Source of the DNA: Circinella umbellata
Taxonomy: Eukaryota > Mucoromycota > Mucoromycetes > Mucorales > Lichtheimiaceae
Reading direction: 5' to 3'
Length of the DNA: 64,000 nucleotides
Assembly: GCA_025093555.1 (NCBI GenBank)
Contig: JAIWNF010000017.1
Coordinates: forward strand, 372,001-436,000
The position numbers were made by a program, and so were the translations under genes. Below, in pieces: positions 50,526 through 61,753 of this stretch (its first letter is position 1; every line of letters starts with the position of its first letter). The notes under the pieces are model-generated. The model ran no database searches and was not told the origin of the DNA. It worked only from the letters and a program-made list of their open reading frames with translations.

Positions 50526-52046
50526 GGCGGAGATTATTACTTTCCCCTCCCTTTCTACCGTATACAACCAGCACACTACATTACATCTTTACGCACACAC
50601 ACAACACAAGCATAATATACTATTTTGCAGGAATACGCTATAAATATACTCTTTCTCGAACACAAACACACCCATACATATACTCTCTCACGTACATATA
50701 TTACTTAATACACGTTTTTGTTTTTCTCTCTTTACATTTTATTTTCTACCTTTCTTTTTTAATTCGCACAAACGCACACACACACACACACACTCTCTCT
50801 CTCTCTCTCTCTCCCTTATATAATCTTTTTTTGTACAACCTAATTGTGTTTTATATTTCTTACATCTATATACTTATAATAATAATAATAATAATAATAA
50901 TTCAAAAGTCTAATAATATGAATACTCTCTCAAAAAAAAATTGGAAGAAACCCATGGTATTCTATGTCACTTCAAAATGTATTCTGTGATCTCCCTGTAA
51001 CTCAATTAGTAATGAAACCCTTCGTTCCTCTCTTATATATTTTCTCTTGCCCTTTTTTTTCTTCAACTATTATTTTACCCAGTATACTAAAGTTACTAAA
51101 GTTGACGAGTCAGAAGGACACAGAGACATAGAGAAAGAAAGTTAATAATTTAAAATGGTTACATAGCAACAATCACCATTAATTATTAGATTATAGTACG
51201 TAGATTCTAGTAATAATATTAAACACTTGGCAATGACTCTCGAGAGATCCAAGTGATTTTGGAAAGATGAAAGTTTTTTTTATGCTAATGAAAATAGTAA
51301 ATTGAAAACTTTATTATAAATAAAAATAGTTATTGTTTATCTATTTCACAATCATTAACGGTTACTATGATAAATATGGATATAATATGTTCAATCATCA
51401 GATGCAAGAAGGGGGGGGCGTTTGAATATGCAATAGTGCTAAATATAATTAAAATGTAAAAAATATTCGTCTTCTTGCATATTGTAGGTAATATAATTAC
51501 ATCATTTATTTATTTATACTATTTTGATCTTGTGCTACCAAAATCCATTCTTTTGTTTTGTTTTGTTTTAACAAATTTGACATTATTCTTGTAAGTACTA
51601 CTATACTATTTTTGTTTTTGAGTATATAAAAACAAGAATGATACTACTCATTATAAGTGAATATATTGTTTTCATTTTTTTATACGTAAACGGATGTTAT
51701 CTACATTATTATAAGTAAGAAAAAAAATTCGAAAAAGAAAGAAAGAAAAGAATGAAAGAAAGAATGAATATTTTTATATCAAAAAACTATTCAACTAATC
51801 CAAACAAAGTCAAGGTTTATTTTGGATTAAAGGGTTATAGATAAAGTTCTATTTAATTAAACTCAGAAATACAATTTCATTGGATGAACTCAATGCAATG
51901 CCTTTTTTTTCCAAAGGCAAAGCCAAGAGAGAACCCGTTTTCACTTTTTCTCTTTCTCTTTTTTTTTTAGTTTCATTTCTGCATCTTTTTTTTTCAACTC
52001 TTAAAAATCTCATTGACTTATTTCGAATAATAATAATAAAATAACA
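50526..52046. other. AUR1 3' region and spacer before VAMP
   Basis: Contains a CA/CT microsatellite (50775-50813), an AAT repeat near 50878-50900 and T-runs. No coding sequence is supported. The segment 51900-52046 is the likely VAMP promoter and leader. Confidence 0.4.
50775..50813 (+). repeat. Compound (CA)n(CT)n microsatellite
   Basis: Nine CA units followed by about ten CT units in the presumed AUR1 3' untranslated region. Confidence 0.85.
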
Positions 52047-52807
52047 ATGTAAATAACAAAAACCAACAAACTTTTCATATATATTACGTGGGAAAGAAAA
52101 AAAAAAAAGAAGAAAAACTCAACATTTATAAAATATATATTATATGTATAATGTATACATAAAAAAATATTTAGGTCTTCACCTTACGACCCATATATTC
52201 CCAACGGACAACCCGGTGGCGGTGGAGCAGGAGGAGGTGGTGAGGCACCACCAAAAACTCAACGTGTTCAAGCACAAGTAGATGAAGTTGTTAATATTAT
52301 GCAAGATAATATTGATAAAGTGATGCAACGTGGTGAACGATTGGATGATTTAAGAGGCAAAACAGGTAATTTATTGGGATAAAGATAAAATAAACTTTTT
52401 TATTATTATTTATTTATTTATTTTTTAAAAAAAAAAACATAGAGGATTTACAAGCAACATCGGGTCATTTTAGACGTGGAGCAAACCAAGTTCGTAAAAG
52501 AATGTGGTGGAAAGATTTAAAGTGGAAGATTATTATTGCAGTGACCATTCTTGTAATCTTGGGTATCATTATCGGTAAGTTTTCAATATCAAATAAAATA
52601 AAATAACTTTCATAACTTATATAAACTAAAACTATCAATCATAATAAATACATAACAGGTTCTATTGTTGGTACTCAGGTAAAGAAAGAAAGGAGGGGTT
52701 GATTAAAAAAGGGTTTTAAAAAAACTAACCGATGCATATTTATTTATTAGACCAAGGGAGGTGATGGTGGCGGTAGCAGTGGAGGACAACCTGAAGCATC
52801 TGCTTAA
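52047..52807 (+). CDS. Synaptobrevin/VAMP-type R-SNARE (Snc1-like)
   Basis: Five exons: 52047-52048, 52175-52365, 52443-52574, 52659-52678 and 52751-52807; 133 residues. The SNARE helix (RVQAQVDEVVNIMQDNIDKV, with the zero-layer Arg in the motif VMQRGERLDDL) leads into KRMWWKDLKWK and a transmembrane segment (IIIAVTILVILGIIIGSIV). A Gly/Ser-rich extension follows (TKGGDGGG...). It is a vesicle SNARE for exocytosis and endosome-Golgi traffic. The first coding exon appears to hold only the AT of the start codon: 'acaAT' at 52047-52048 before a GTAAAT donor, joined to 'G TCT TCA' after the acceptor at 52172-52174, giving MSSPYDPYIPNGQ. No other in-frame ATG is available upstream of the SNARE helix. 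The tail beyond the membrane anchor is longer than in yeast Snc1. Confidence 0.9.
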
Positions 52808-55800
52808 AAACAAGAAAACTATTAAATAACTTTATGGACGATTCTTTTTTGTATATTTTCCTTTGAAAGTCTCCTTTATTTTCTATTATTATTATTATTA
52901 TCTTTTAGCTGTATGAAAATTTTTATATTCTTTTTTCTTTACCTCTTTTATTTCCTTTCTATACATACAAAATACAAATACAAATTATTCTATTCTATTC
53001 TATCTTTTTATATTTCATTATTATAAACAATTTCCTTTTTACATGTGGATAATAATTATAAACTCTTTGTTTTGCCGGATTGAATCATATGAGATTTTGA
53101 ACACAAATATGCTAAATGCAGAAAAGTTCGGTGTTCCTTTAAAAACCATCTTTTTTTTTTTCCTTCTTCAAAAGAAATAAACACCCCATTTAAAATAGTA
53201 ATAAAATAATATATAAAGAGAGAACCTCTTTTTTTTTTTCCTTTTATTATTAATCTTTTTCAACTATGTCGATTCATAATAACATTTTATAATTTGAAAA
53301 CTTTTTTGTTTTATCTGTATCACAATAAATCCTACTTTGTACAACATATTTATGACTTTTTTTTTATTCCCATCCATGGATTATTTGTACAGCCACACTA
53401 CTAATAATTCTAGCTAAATAATTAAGAAAGATCATATAAAGAACATGAAGATTTTAAGTTATCATGACATTTGATTAATGAATAAAGTATTAACCATGTT
53501 TAGGAGGAAAAGAGAAAGTTTTTTGCATAAAAACACATATAATTTCATGCTCCATTTCTTTAAACATAACTTATATATCTTATGAATCTCACATTGAATA
53601 TCAATATGTATAACAAGTAAACTTCTTGATTTTCATCACACTATAATCGATATTAACAACTCACACTACTGGTCATGATTCCTACTTTAGAGCAACATTA
53701 AAATTAAAAAAAAACGCGAGCTGTGTCTCTCAAAATGTAAAGAACTCGCATTAACAATTATTCTACGTAGGAAGAAGAAAAACCAATATAAGGGTCCTGT
53801 CTACTACAATCGTTAATTTATTAAGCACTATCTCGGTAATTTGGTTATCTAATATCTTGATTGCACTGAAATATTATTCAATAAATTGCAGAATTAGAGT
53901 TATTACCATGCGATTAACATATATATATATATATATATGTTTAGATTGTTGCTTACCATGAAAGTTAGCTTATTTACAAGAACACCGAATAGGAAAGAAT
54001 AATAAAGCATTAATTTAAATACTAGTGATTTCTGTGAAAAAAAAATGAGAGCACTTGGCGCCATTTGGTATCAATTTAGGGGCTTGACGCCAAGTTATTT
54101 AACTAAAAGACGTCCAGGTTTATCTCATTTTTGATAGTAATAATATTACAGGAACAACATGTGAAAAGACTGAATTATATTTGTTTCTCGTTTATGTACA
54201 TTCTTTTCTTTTTTTTTACTATCAATAAATATGTAAAAATAATCGAATACCTATTGATGTTACGTATCATACGTAGAAACCGTTTTACGTAAGGAGAGAT
54301 TTAAATTTTATAGAAGGTACGTAGCTTACACTGTACTCTTTCGACTGTTATCCAAGTTCAGTTTATTTGTGGGAACAATCAACTTGAAAATCATTACATT
54401 GAATATAAAAGTAAAAACATCACGCCTTAGACGAACAAAAAAAGGAAAGATGGGATGTAAAAGAAGGATTGAATATCACCGTTTTTGTTTTTCAAATTTA
54501 TATATAATAAAGAAATTTAGTAAATATACTACGTATCCTGACCATTATAAAACGGTCATAGTAACCTAGCAAATACTGTATATACATATCAAAATTGCTA
54601 AAAACAAAATTCTGATCAGCTATACGCATGTGTGTTGCCTCACAACAGTGCAACACAATTGAGATGAAATTTTTTTTTTTGTATTATATGGTGTTGTGTT
54701 CTATACAATAATATTTATTGAATATTTTTCATGTTGTTTGCTAAAAGCTCTACTTTATTATAATGAATGTCTATGTTAATTAACTGACTATTAAAATCAC
54801 TTGATAGTATGTACGTATTAGGTATATTGAGCCCTATGTATCTATAGGATAACCTGTAAGTCTTTGACAACAAGAATTATTAGTTGCCATGGTGATGAGT
54901 GCTAAAAAATGTGAGGTTTCTTTTGCAAACGAAATAATATGTCCCTTTTGTAAGTAGTTGCATATGACAAACATCGTGTAATTTCAGGCTACTGTACCTT
55001 TTTTTTATGATGATTGGATTCATTGAACTGAAAAAAAAATTTCTTCCTCAAGACACGCACACACAGGGAGAGATAGATAGAATGAATGTGCTGGAGCTAG
55101 TTGAAGTTTTTTTTTATTAGATCAGAGATATATAGTCTACTGATTCACAAATTTGCATACACTCTTACAAGTATCTCAAGAATTTCTAACTATACTATAA
55201 TATATAACTCTTTCTCCTTAAGGTTTTTTTTTATTCATTTGTCTATTTCTCTTTTATATATGGTAATTCCACCTACGTACATAACTATAGAAAAGTTACT
55301 AATTATATTAATCAGATTGTTCAGAAACATGGGATATTTTTATACGTATTTGCTAACATAGTAGACACATTTAACATATCATAATAAATTATCAATTGTG
55401 CGTGTTGTAATTATTCTCTCTCTATGTTTTTTTATATGTATGCATATGTTAGTGTATGGCCCTCACTCACATTTTATATCTGTTGTTATTATAAAATTAA
55501 CTTTTTAGTATCTATGTACTATTAACATAAAAGATATGCCACGAATAAAACCTTTTTGTTAACAACCATTAGTATTATACAATTATATAATATACTATAT
55601 TTTAGAACTCACTTTGAACCCCCCCCCTTTTTTTTTGTTTGTAACTGAAACTTTTAAATAATGCACATAGAAATATGCGTAGAAAAAAACTAAGAGTATT
55701 CATGCGTATGGATAAAATATAATAAAAAAAAAGCGAAATCTTTAATGTTACGTAGGATCATGTGGTATTTTTATAAAATTTACTTTATATACATGATTTT

Positions 55801-56533
55801 CAATAACAAGCGAGCGCATATCCTGGTCAAACTTTGTAACTATTCCATGCATTATCATACATCAATACCACATAATAAATCTATTTTTATAATTTTACGT
55901 ACGTATATTATGTCCTATAATAATTATATCCTATATTTGAGATGTAACTACCATGCACATAAAATAAACCATAAATTGACATTATAATAGGTACACAGCA
56001 TACTGTTATTATTACTATCACCCATGTAATTACTATTTCTTCTACGTATACATATACGTAAGAGATACTATGTAAGATAATAATAATAATCACAGCTAGA
56101 ACTATATGATTTTAAACTTGGTATACGTAAAGTGAATAATAAGCTTGTATCCATTAGATTATTTACTTTAATAATAAAAGTAAAAGAGTAACTTAATTTT
56201 ATATATTAAATTTCATACGTATAAAACTTATTTTTGTTTAATAGAATTAGATGATATGGATAGTAATCAATCATTAAAGCAGAAAAAAAGAATATTCCAA
56301 TTTTTTTGACATGCATTCTTTCATGGTTGGTATTATGTTGTAATATGGTGAAAACAAATAGCCATGTTATTATTAAACATTCTTCTCTCACTTCACTCCT
56401 CTCTCCCCCAAAACCAATGCATAATAACTAAATGAACGACCGGAAAATAAAAATCTCTCCACCTTCATCCATTTTACAACAACCAATCACTTATCAATAT
56501 TTTATGACAGATTGACTTAAATAGTATTTTGTT
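52808..56533. other. Gene-poor AT-rich spacer (3.7 kb)
   Basis: The VAMP 3' region comes first, then sequence with no supported gene. It has an AT microsatellite at about 53918-53938. It also has a hairpin with an 8-bp stem ACTTGGCG/CGCCAAGT (54053-54060 and 54088-54095). Open frames such as 55101-55361 have biased AT-rich codons and look like chance. Confidence 0.4.
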
Positions 56534-58725
56534 TTATTTATTCATAATTTGTTGTCGTATTCGATCCACAGTAGATTGAATTTGTTGAATATATTCATTA
56601 CTTTTAGTTTCAACATTTTCAATTTCCTTATTCATTAATGAAATAATATATTCTTCTACTGTCATATTTAATTCTTCTTCAGAAAGTTCATTTACTTGTT
56701 CCATTAATTCATCTTCTTTTACATTTTGATTTTCCATTGTCATTATCATAGTATCTTCTTCTTCTTCCTCCTCCTCTTCTTCTTCTTCAGGTATCCATAA
56801 AGATTGACTATAATAACTTTGATTATTAGGACTTGTCATTTGATAAATTGGACTTGTCATAGGACTCAATGAATAATTTCTATTATTATTATTATTATTA
56901 TTTAATCTTCGTGAAGGTGAACTAGGTGGTGAAAATGGTTTTAATCGTTTTCTTGGATCTTCTTCTTCTTCTAATACTTTTTTTCCTTTCATTTGATCAT
57001 CGTCATCATCTGATGTAGTAATGAATCCACTTTTCTTTATACGTGATAATTGAGTATTAGGCGTACTTTGCATAATACCTTGATGCTGTTGTAATATAGT
57101 AGGATGACGAAAACTATTGATTGGACGAATAGGTGAAAATGCAAGCAATTCTAAATCATCATTTTCTTCCGTATTGAATATTTCATCATAGAGAGGTGTA
57201 TTTTGTATATTAGGTGAAGTAATAATGGGAGAGGATTGTGGTTGTTGTGTACCGTCATTTAAATGAGCAGTTGATAATGGTTCTGTTGATGATGATGTTT
57301 GCTGTTGTTCTTTTATTGGCGAGGTAAAAGTCGTTCTCATCGTTGTCGTCGTCGACGACGACGTAGTAGTAGGAATAGAGGGAGTCATTGAAGTCTTTTT
57401 TGTTTGTTGATGTGATATAGCTTTTCCTTTTCCTTTAATATCATTATTCAATTTTCGTTTCGGTGCTCTCTTTGGTTGTGATTTAGTTAATAATGTTTCT
57501 TGATGATTATTATTTTCTTTTTGTGATGATGAAGTTGCTGATGAAGAAGTAGAAGGGGATGCTGTTGATGTAGGTTCTGTTAAATGTTTCGGTAAAATGG
57601 ATGATACATCTTGTTGCTTTTGTTGTTCTTGTTGTTTTGTTTTTTTCGAATAAGTTAAAACAATTCGATCCTTTTGAGCATATGCTTTACCAATATCCCA
57701 AATACTATCATCGATAGAAGCTATTCTTTTAGTAGGAGTAGGAGTAATAGAAGTAGAAGAGGGTTGTCTTGGTGATTGAGATTCAATAGGTTGTGAAGGT
57801 AAAGGTGGAGTATTTTTTGATGCTCGTAATCGTTGTCGTGTTATAGGTCCTTGTTTTATATCCATATCATTCTAAATATAAAGAGTATTAATTTTAATGG
57901 TTATGAAGTTAAAAGATATTTAATTCAAGCTTACATTTATAGAAAAAATACACGATGAATCATGTTGTGCTCTACAAAATAATAATAATAGTAATAAGCA
58001 TTGGATGGATATATATATATATGCATTCTTGTCTTTCATAACTCATTTTCATAATAATAACATACAATAAATTTGTCGTTCTATTCATTCCAGTCATTGT
58101 TTCTAAACAATAAGCACAAGCAACGCGATCTGCTTCATTTTTTGTAGGTGCATAATAAAATCCAGCTTCTGCAAGCTAAAAATAATAATAACATTTTTTT
58201 AATATTTAATATTTTTGATATGATATGAAAATATTTTTTTACCTTTTTAGCAGTTGGTAAATTTTTCCGAGCCATTGATTTTGGAGGCCATTGCGTATTC
58301 TTTTTAAAGGTACGTACACGAGCTGTACTTAATCGTGTTGATTTTGCGTTTTCTGACATAAAAAGTGCTTGCTGCGTATGTGGAAATGATAAAATAACCC
58401 AGGGACAATCAGGTGCCATACGTCCATGTCTTTCCATTGGATCACTATCATTACGCCAACGATCTAATCGAGCATCACATAAGAAACAAATAACGTTATC
58501 TGTTCTTGAAGGTCCTGGTGAATAATAAAATCCACTTCGTGCCAACTAATATTACAAAAGTGGGGAGAATCAATGTTAAATCAAAAACCCATTTATTTAA
58601 TTAGGAAAAGAAAAAGTAATCTAAAACTATTTTTTTTTTACAATTTCAGCAGAAAGTCGTCCTTTATGTGGCCATTTACGTTGATTGACTTGAAATGATT
58701 GAACTCTGTTATCAAATATATTCAT
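56534..58725 (-). CDS. Survivin/Bir1-like protein with two BIR domains
   Basis: Five exons: 58725-58642, 58545-58243, 58175-58066, 57971-57935 and 57871-56534; 623 residues. The first BIR (about residues 7-76) has RVQSFQVNQRKWP, LARSGFYYSPG and the zinc pattern C48-x2-C51-x16-H68-x6-C75. The second (about 97-174) has VRTFKKNTQWP, LAEAGFYYAP and C149-x2-C152-x16-H169 but only three residues before Cys173. The following 450 residues are disordered, rich in Ser, Thr, Gln and Asn, with acidic runs (EEEEEEEEEE). A C-terminal helix (VETKSNEYIQQIQSTVDRI) ends the protein, as in Bir1/Cut17, where it joins the chromosomal passenger complex with INCENP and Aurora kinase. It is head-to-head with the PARP-finger gene, 133 bases apart. 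Confidence 0.92.
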
Positions 58726-58858
58726 ATAACAATAAGTAAATTTTTGTTTTATGTTTCAAGGTAAGAAAGAGGAAAAAAAAAGGAACGACGGGAGTACAAA
58801 ATAATGAAAAATCTTAATGCAAGAAATTTTTTTCTTTTTAAGACAACAAATAAAAAAA

Positions 58859-59125
58859 ATGAGTGAAAAAGAAGGCATAACCACTTATTGTATTGAATAT
58901 GCTATTTACGGTAAAGCTGACTGTGCTGCATGTCATAAAGTAATTCAACGTCATTCATTAAGAGCTGCTGAAATCTTTCGTAAAAGTAAATCAGAAAAAA
59001 AGAAATCAGCCAAACATTCTTGGTATCATATAACTTGCTGGAAAGGTAATCTATATTCTTATTTTAAATTAAATAGATCTGATCTGATCTGATCTGATCT
59101 GATCAATGGATGGATTGATTGATAC

Positions 59126-59164
<39 letters not shown>

Positions 59165-59663
59165 AAGAGACTAATAAATAATAATTTATAAATTATAAAT
59201 AGTACCCGAGTTAGTAACTAAGTTACCTATTGAACAATTTCGAGGATACCGAAGCTTAAAAGAAAAAGATAAAAAAAGAATTCAACAAGTGATTGAAAAA
59301 GGTGTTGGAGCAACATGGAATGATGTTATTGAAAAACCATTACCTTCCAAAGAAGATAATGAATTATTAAAACAAGTAGCTGATGATGACGATAATAAGA
59401 AGGATGATAAGAAGGATGATAAAAAGGATGATAAAAAGAACAAGAAAAAGGATGAAAAGAAAAAAAGAAAGAGAAATGATGAACAAGATATGACAGCTCA
59501 ATTAACAGGTGTAACACAACCATTATCTAAAAAGAAAAAGAATAACAAAAAGGATGAAGAACAAAAATCAAAACAAATTGAAGAAATTAAATTAGATAAA
59601 CAAGATCAAATTGAATTAGAAAATCTTGCTAAACAAATTCAAGCAGTAACTAAAAATTTGTAA
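58859..59663 (+). CDS. Stand-alone PARP-type zinc-finger protein
   Basis: Two exons: 58859-59045 and 59203-59663; 215 residues. A PARP-like zinc finger occupies residues 10-65, with Cys22, Cys25, His57 and Cys60 (GKADCAACHKVI, then HSWYHITCW), the CCHC arrangement that binds nicked DNA. A short segment follows (PIEQFRGYRSLKEKDKKRI), then a lysine/aspartate repeat (KKDDKKDDKKDD) and a basic region (KKKRKRN) likely to be a nuclear signal. There is no catalytic ADP-ribosyltransferase, WGR or BRCT domain. A similar layout occurs in other fungi and suggests a small DNA-end binding protein. The intron carries GATCT, TA and GA microsatellites. It is tail-to-tail with TSR2, 46 bases apart. Confidence 0.88.
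59076..59170 (+). repeat. GATCT pentamer run followed by (TA)n(GA)n
   Basis: About 5.8 copies of GATCT (59076-59104) and then a TA tract joined to a GA tract (about 59125-59170). Both lie inside the intron of the PARP-finger gene, so length changes there would be tolerated. Confidence 0.85.
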
Positions 59664-59709
59664 TATAATATATATATTGTCATAATAATAATACTTTTTT
59701 TTTTATCTT

Positions 59710-59822
59710 TTATCGACGTTTATATGTTACAGTTTCAAATCCATCATCATCAATTTCTGGTTCTGGTTTAGAAGGTTTTGGTTCATCTTGATCCATATCC
59801 TAAATATATAAATAATTAATAT

Positions 59823-59857
<35 letters not shown>

Positions 59858-60470
59858 TGTTATAATAATTACCATCGCATCATCATCATTTTCATTATCT
59901 TCTTCTCCTTCTTCTCCACTACTATCATCATCATCATCATTTTGTTGCCTTGAAGCAGTAGCTGGTTGTCTTGATTGATATCTTGCTTTTAATTTTTCAA
60001 CTTCTGTAAAATCACCACGGATACATTGATGATATAATTCAACAATATGTTTAGCAACCTATAATTAAACAAGTGTGTTAATAATTTAATCATTTTGATA
60101 ATAATAATAACACTTACCAAATAACTTGAATCATCTTCAAGAATAGTTTGAAATTCGTCTGTCATAATTTGATCTAAAATTGTTTCTATATCTTCTACAT
60201 CCAACTTTTTACCGTCTATTTATTGATAATAAAATATATATATAAATATCTATCATGTCAGATATCTCTCTTTTTCTTCTTCTTCAATATTAATATATAC
60301 ATACTTGAACTAAAGTAGTCAACAATCACGGAAATCATCCAATCACGTTTTTCAGCTGATTCAACACCTCCCCAATCTTGTTCTACTGCTAAATTTAAAG
60401 CTGTCCAGGATTTAAAAATATATGAAACACCTTCTTCAAAGGCAATTCTATTTGGGTGATTGGCTGCCAT
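59710..60470 (-). CDS. TSR2: Pre-rRNA processing / eS26 escort factor TSR2
   Basis: Four exons: 60470-60305, 60215-60118, 60058-59873 and 59799-59710; 179 residues, typical for the family. Blocks are WTALNLAVEQDWGGVESAEK, RDWMISVIVDYF, DVEDIETILDQIMTDEF, LEDDSSYLVAKHIVELY and then an acidic C-terminal region (DDDDDSSGEEGEEDNENDD). The ending is DDDGFETVTYKRR. TSR2 proteins take ribosomal protein eS26 from its importin and hand it to the pre-40S particle. It is head-to-head with RPA3 (249 bases). Confidence 0.93.
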
Positions 60471-60719
60471 TATTTCGAAAAGAAAATATAATATATATAA
60501 ATAATGGAACGATCTTTCTTTTTTTTTTTTTGCAGGACACTGACCAAAAAAAAAAAAGTGACTTGGGGTCAATGTTCAGTTTAAGACAATAAAAAGGCGC
60601 GAAATTTTAAACGCGTTAATGAACTGCGCACTTTTTCTTTATTAATAAAAAAAAATCGCGTTTTATTTTAATCTTCTTCTTTTCTCAAATATACCATAAA
60701 ACACAGAAATTAAGCATAA

Positions 60720-61300
60720 ATGGATAAACCAACACCACGTATCAATTCTGCATTAAGAGAACAATATGTTGAACGTACAGTTCGTTTAACTGGAAAAATT
60801 GTTACTGTATTGTATCTAAAATATAAAGAAAATAAAAAAAGGGAAAAGGGGAAATTATTAAATGAATTAGTTATTTAATTGTTTTATTCCATGTTATTGT
60901 AGTATTCTGGTCATACAGCTGTTATTGAAGCACCTGATCACGGACATGTTATGGTTAAAGTCAATGGAGTAAGATTCTAACTTTCTATTATTATTATTAT
61001 GTCATTTATGAATCGTGTTTAATTGAAAATAAATTCAACTATAGGAAAATCATTGGGGTGGAGCTTATGTTGAAGTAATTGGACGAATTGAAAAAGACTT
61101 TAGTATTACTGAATTCAAATCTTGTAGTCTTGGTGATGATATTGGTAAAACAGATAAGAGTAGTTTGGGGGGGGGGAGAGGGAAAGAGTTAATTGGAACT
61201 TTGAATAATTTGTATTAAAACAAAAAATTATATAATAGATTTGGATTTAGCAAACAAAGTTGTGGAATATGGACAAAAATATAAAGAGATTTTCGAATAA
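60720..61300 (+). CDS. Replication protein A small subunit (RPA3/14 kDa)
   Basis: Four exons: 60720-60806, 60903-60968, 61045-61144 and 61239-61300; 104 residues. The OB fold is seen as PRINSALREQYVERTVRLTG, YSGHTAVIEAPDHGHVMVKV, AYVEVIGRIEKDFSITEF and the final helix DLDLANKVVEYGQKYKEIF. RPA3 forms the trimer core of RPA with RPA1 and RPA2, the nuclear single-strand DNA-binding complex. Length and motif order fit the family. The intron-1 donor (60807) gives GKIVT|YSGHT in phase. Confidence 0.88.
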
Positions 61301-61753
61301 AAAAAAAACTTGTTGTTAATAATAATATTCATTGGATGATTTGGTGAATGATACTTGTTGTAATATAATAAATAATAATATTATGTTGTAATTTTAGTTA
61401 TTGTATTTTGTAATTCTTCATGCATAGAAACTAACAAGGTAGATTTATTGGAAAGAAGAAAAGAGTAGTTTTTTTTTTGGGGGGTGAGAAAGAGAGAGAG
61501 AAGAGGAGACAATGATAAGAGATAATAAAAAAGAGGAGCTATTATTAGGAGGGGGAGAGAGGGGGGGGGTGATTAATTATTATATGTGGTTGATTGTTGT
61601 TGGGGGGGGGAGTGTAAAGGATATAACGAAAAAAGGGATGTATGCAATATAAAAATATATATTTTAAATCGTTCCTTTTTTCTTTCTTTCTTTTCTTTTC
61701 TTTTTGTTTAAACTATTATTTTAAATAAAATATTTTAATATATAATCAACTTT
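61301..61753. other. G-rich purine tract upstream of the HAL-type kinase
   Basis: RPA3 3' region, then plus-strand purine-rich sequence (about 61440-61620) with several runs of 8-9 G (near 61479, 61562 and 61602) and AGAGAG stretches. It is the likely promoter of the kinase gene. G-quadruplex or triplex formation is possible. No coding sequence. Confidence 0.4.

Noticed and set aside
54053..54095. Hairpin ACTTGGCG/CGCCAAGT considered as a terminator or MITE core
   Set aside because: The stem is only 8 bp with a 27-base loop, there is no flanking duplication and no nearby gene end.
55101..55361. An 86-codon plus-strand frame in the 52.8-56.5 kb spacer
   Set aside because: Ile/Tyr/Phe-rich text typical of AT-rich noncoding DNA, with no supporting feature.
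57345..57362. An 18-bp perfect palindrome GTCGTCGTCGACGACGAC
   Set aside because: It lies in the coding sequence of the BIR protein within a Ser/Thr codon repeat and is probably a by-product of repeated codons, not an operator.
59397..59445. Short tandem repeat of AAGGATGATA, considered as a minisatellite or CRISPR-like array
   Set aside because: It is the in-frame KKDD coding repeat of the PARP-finger protein, with no spacers.
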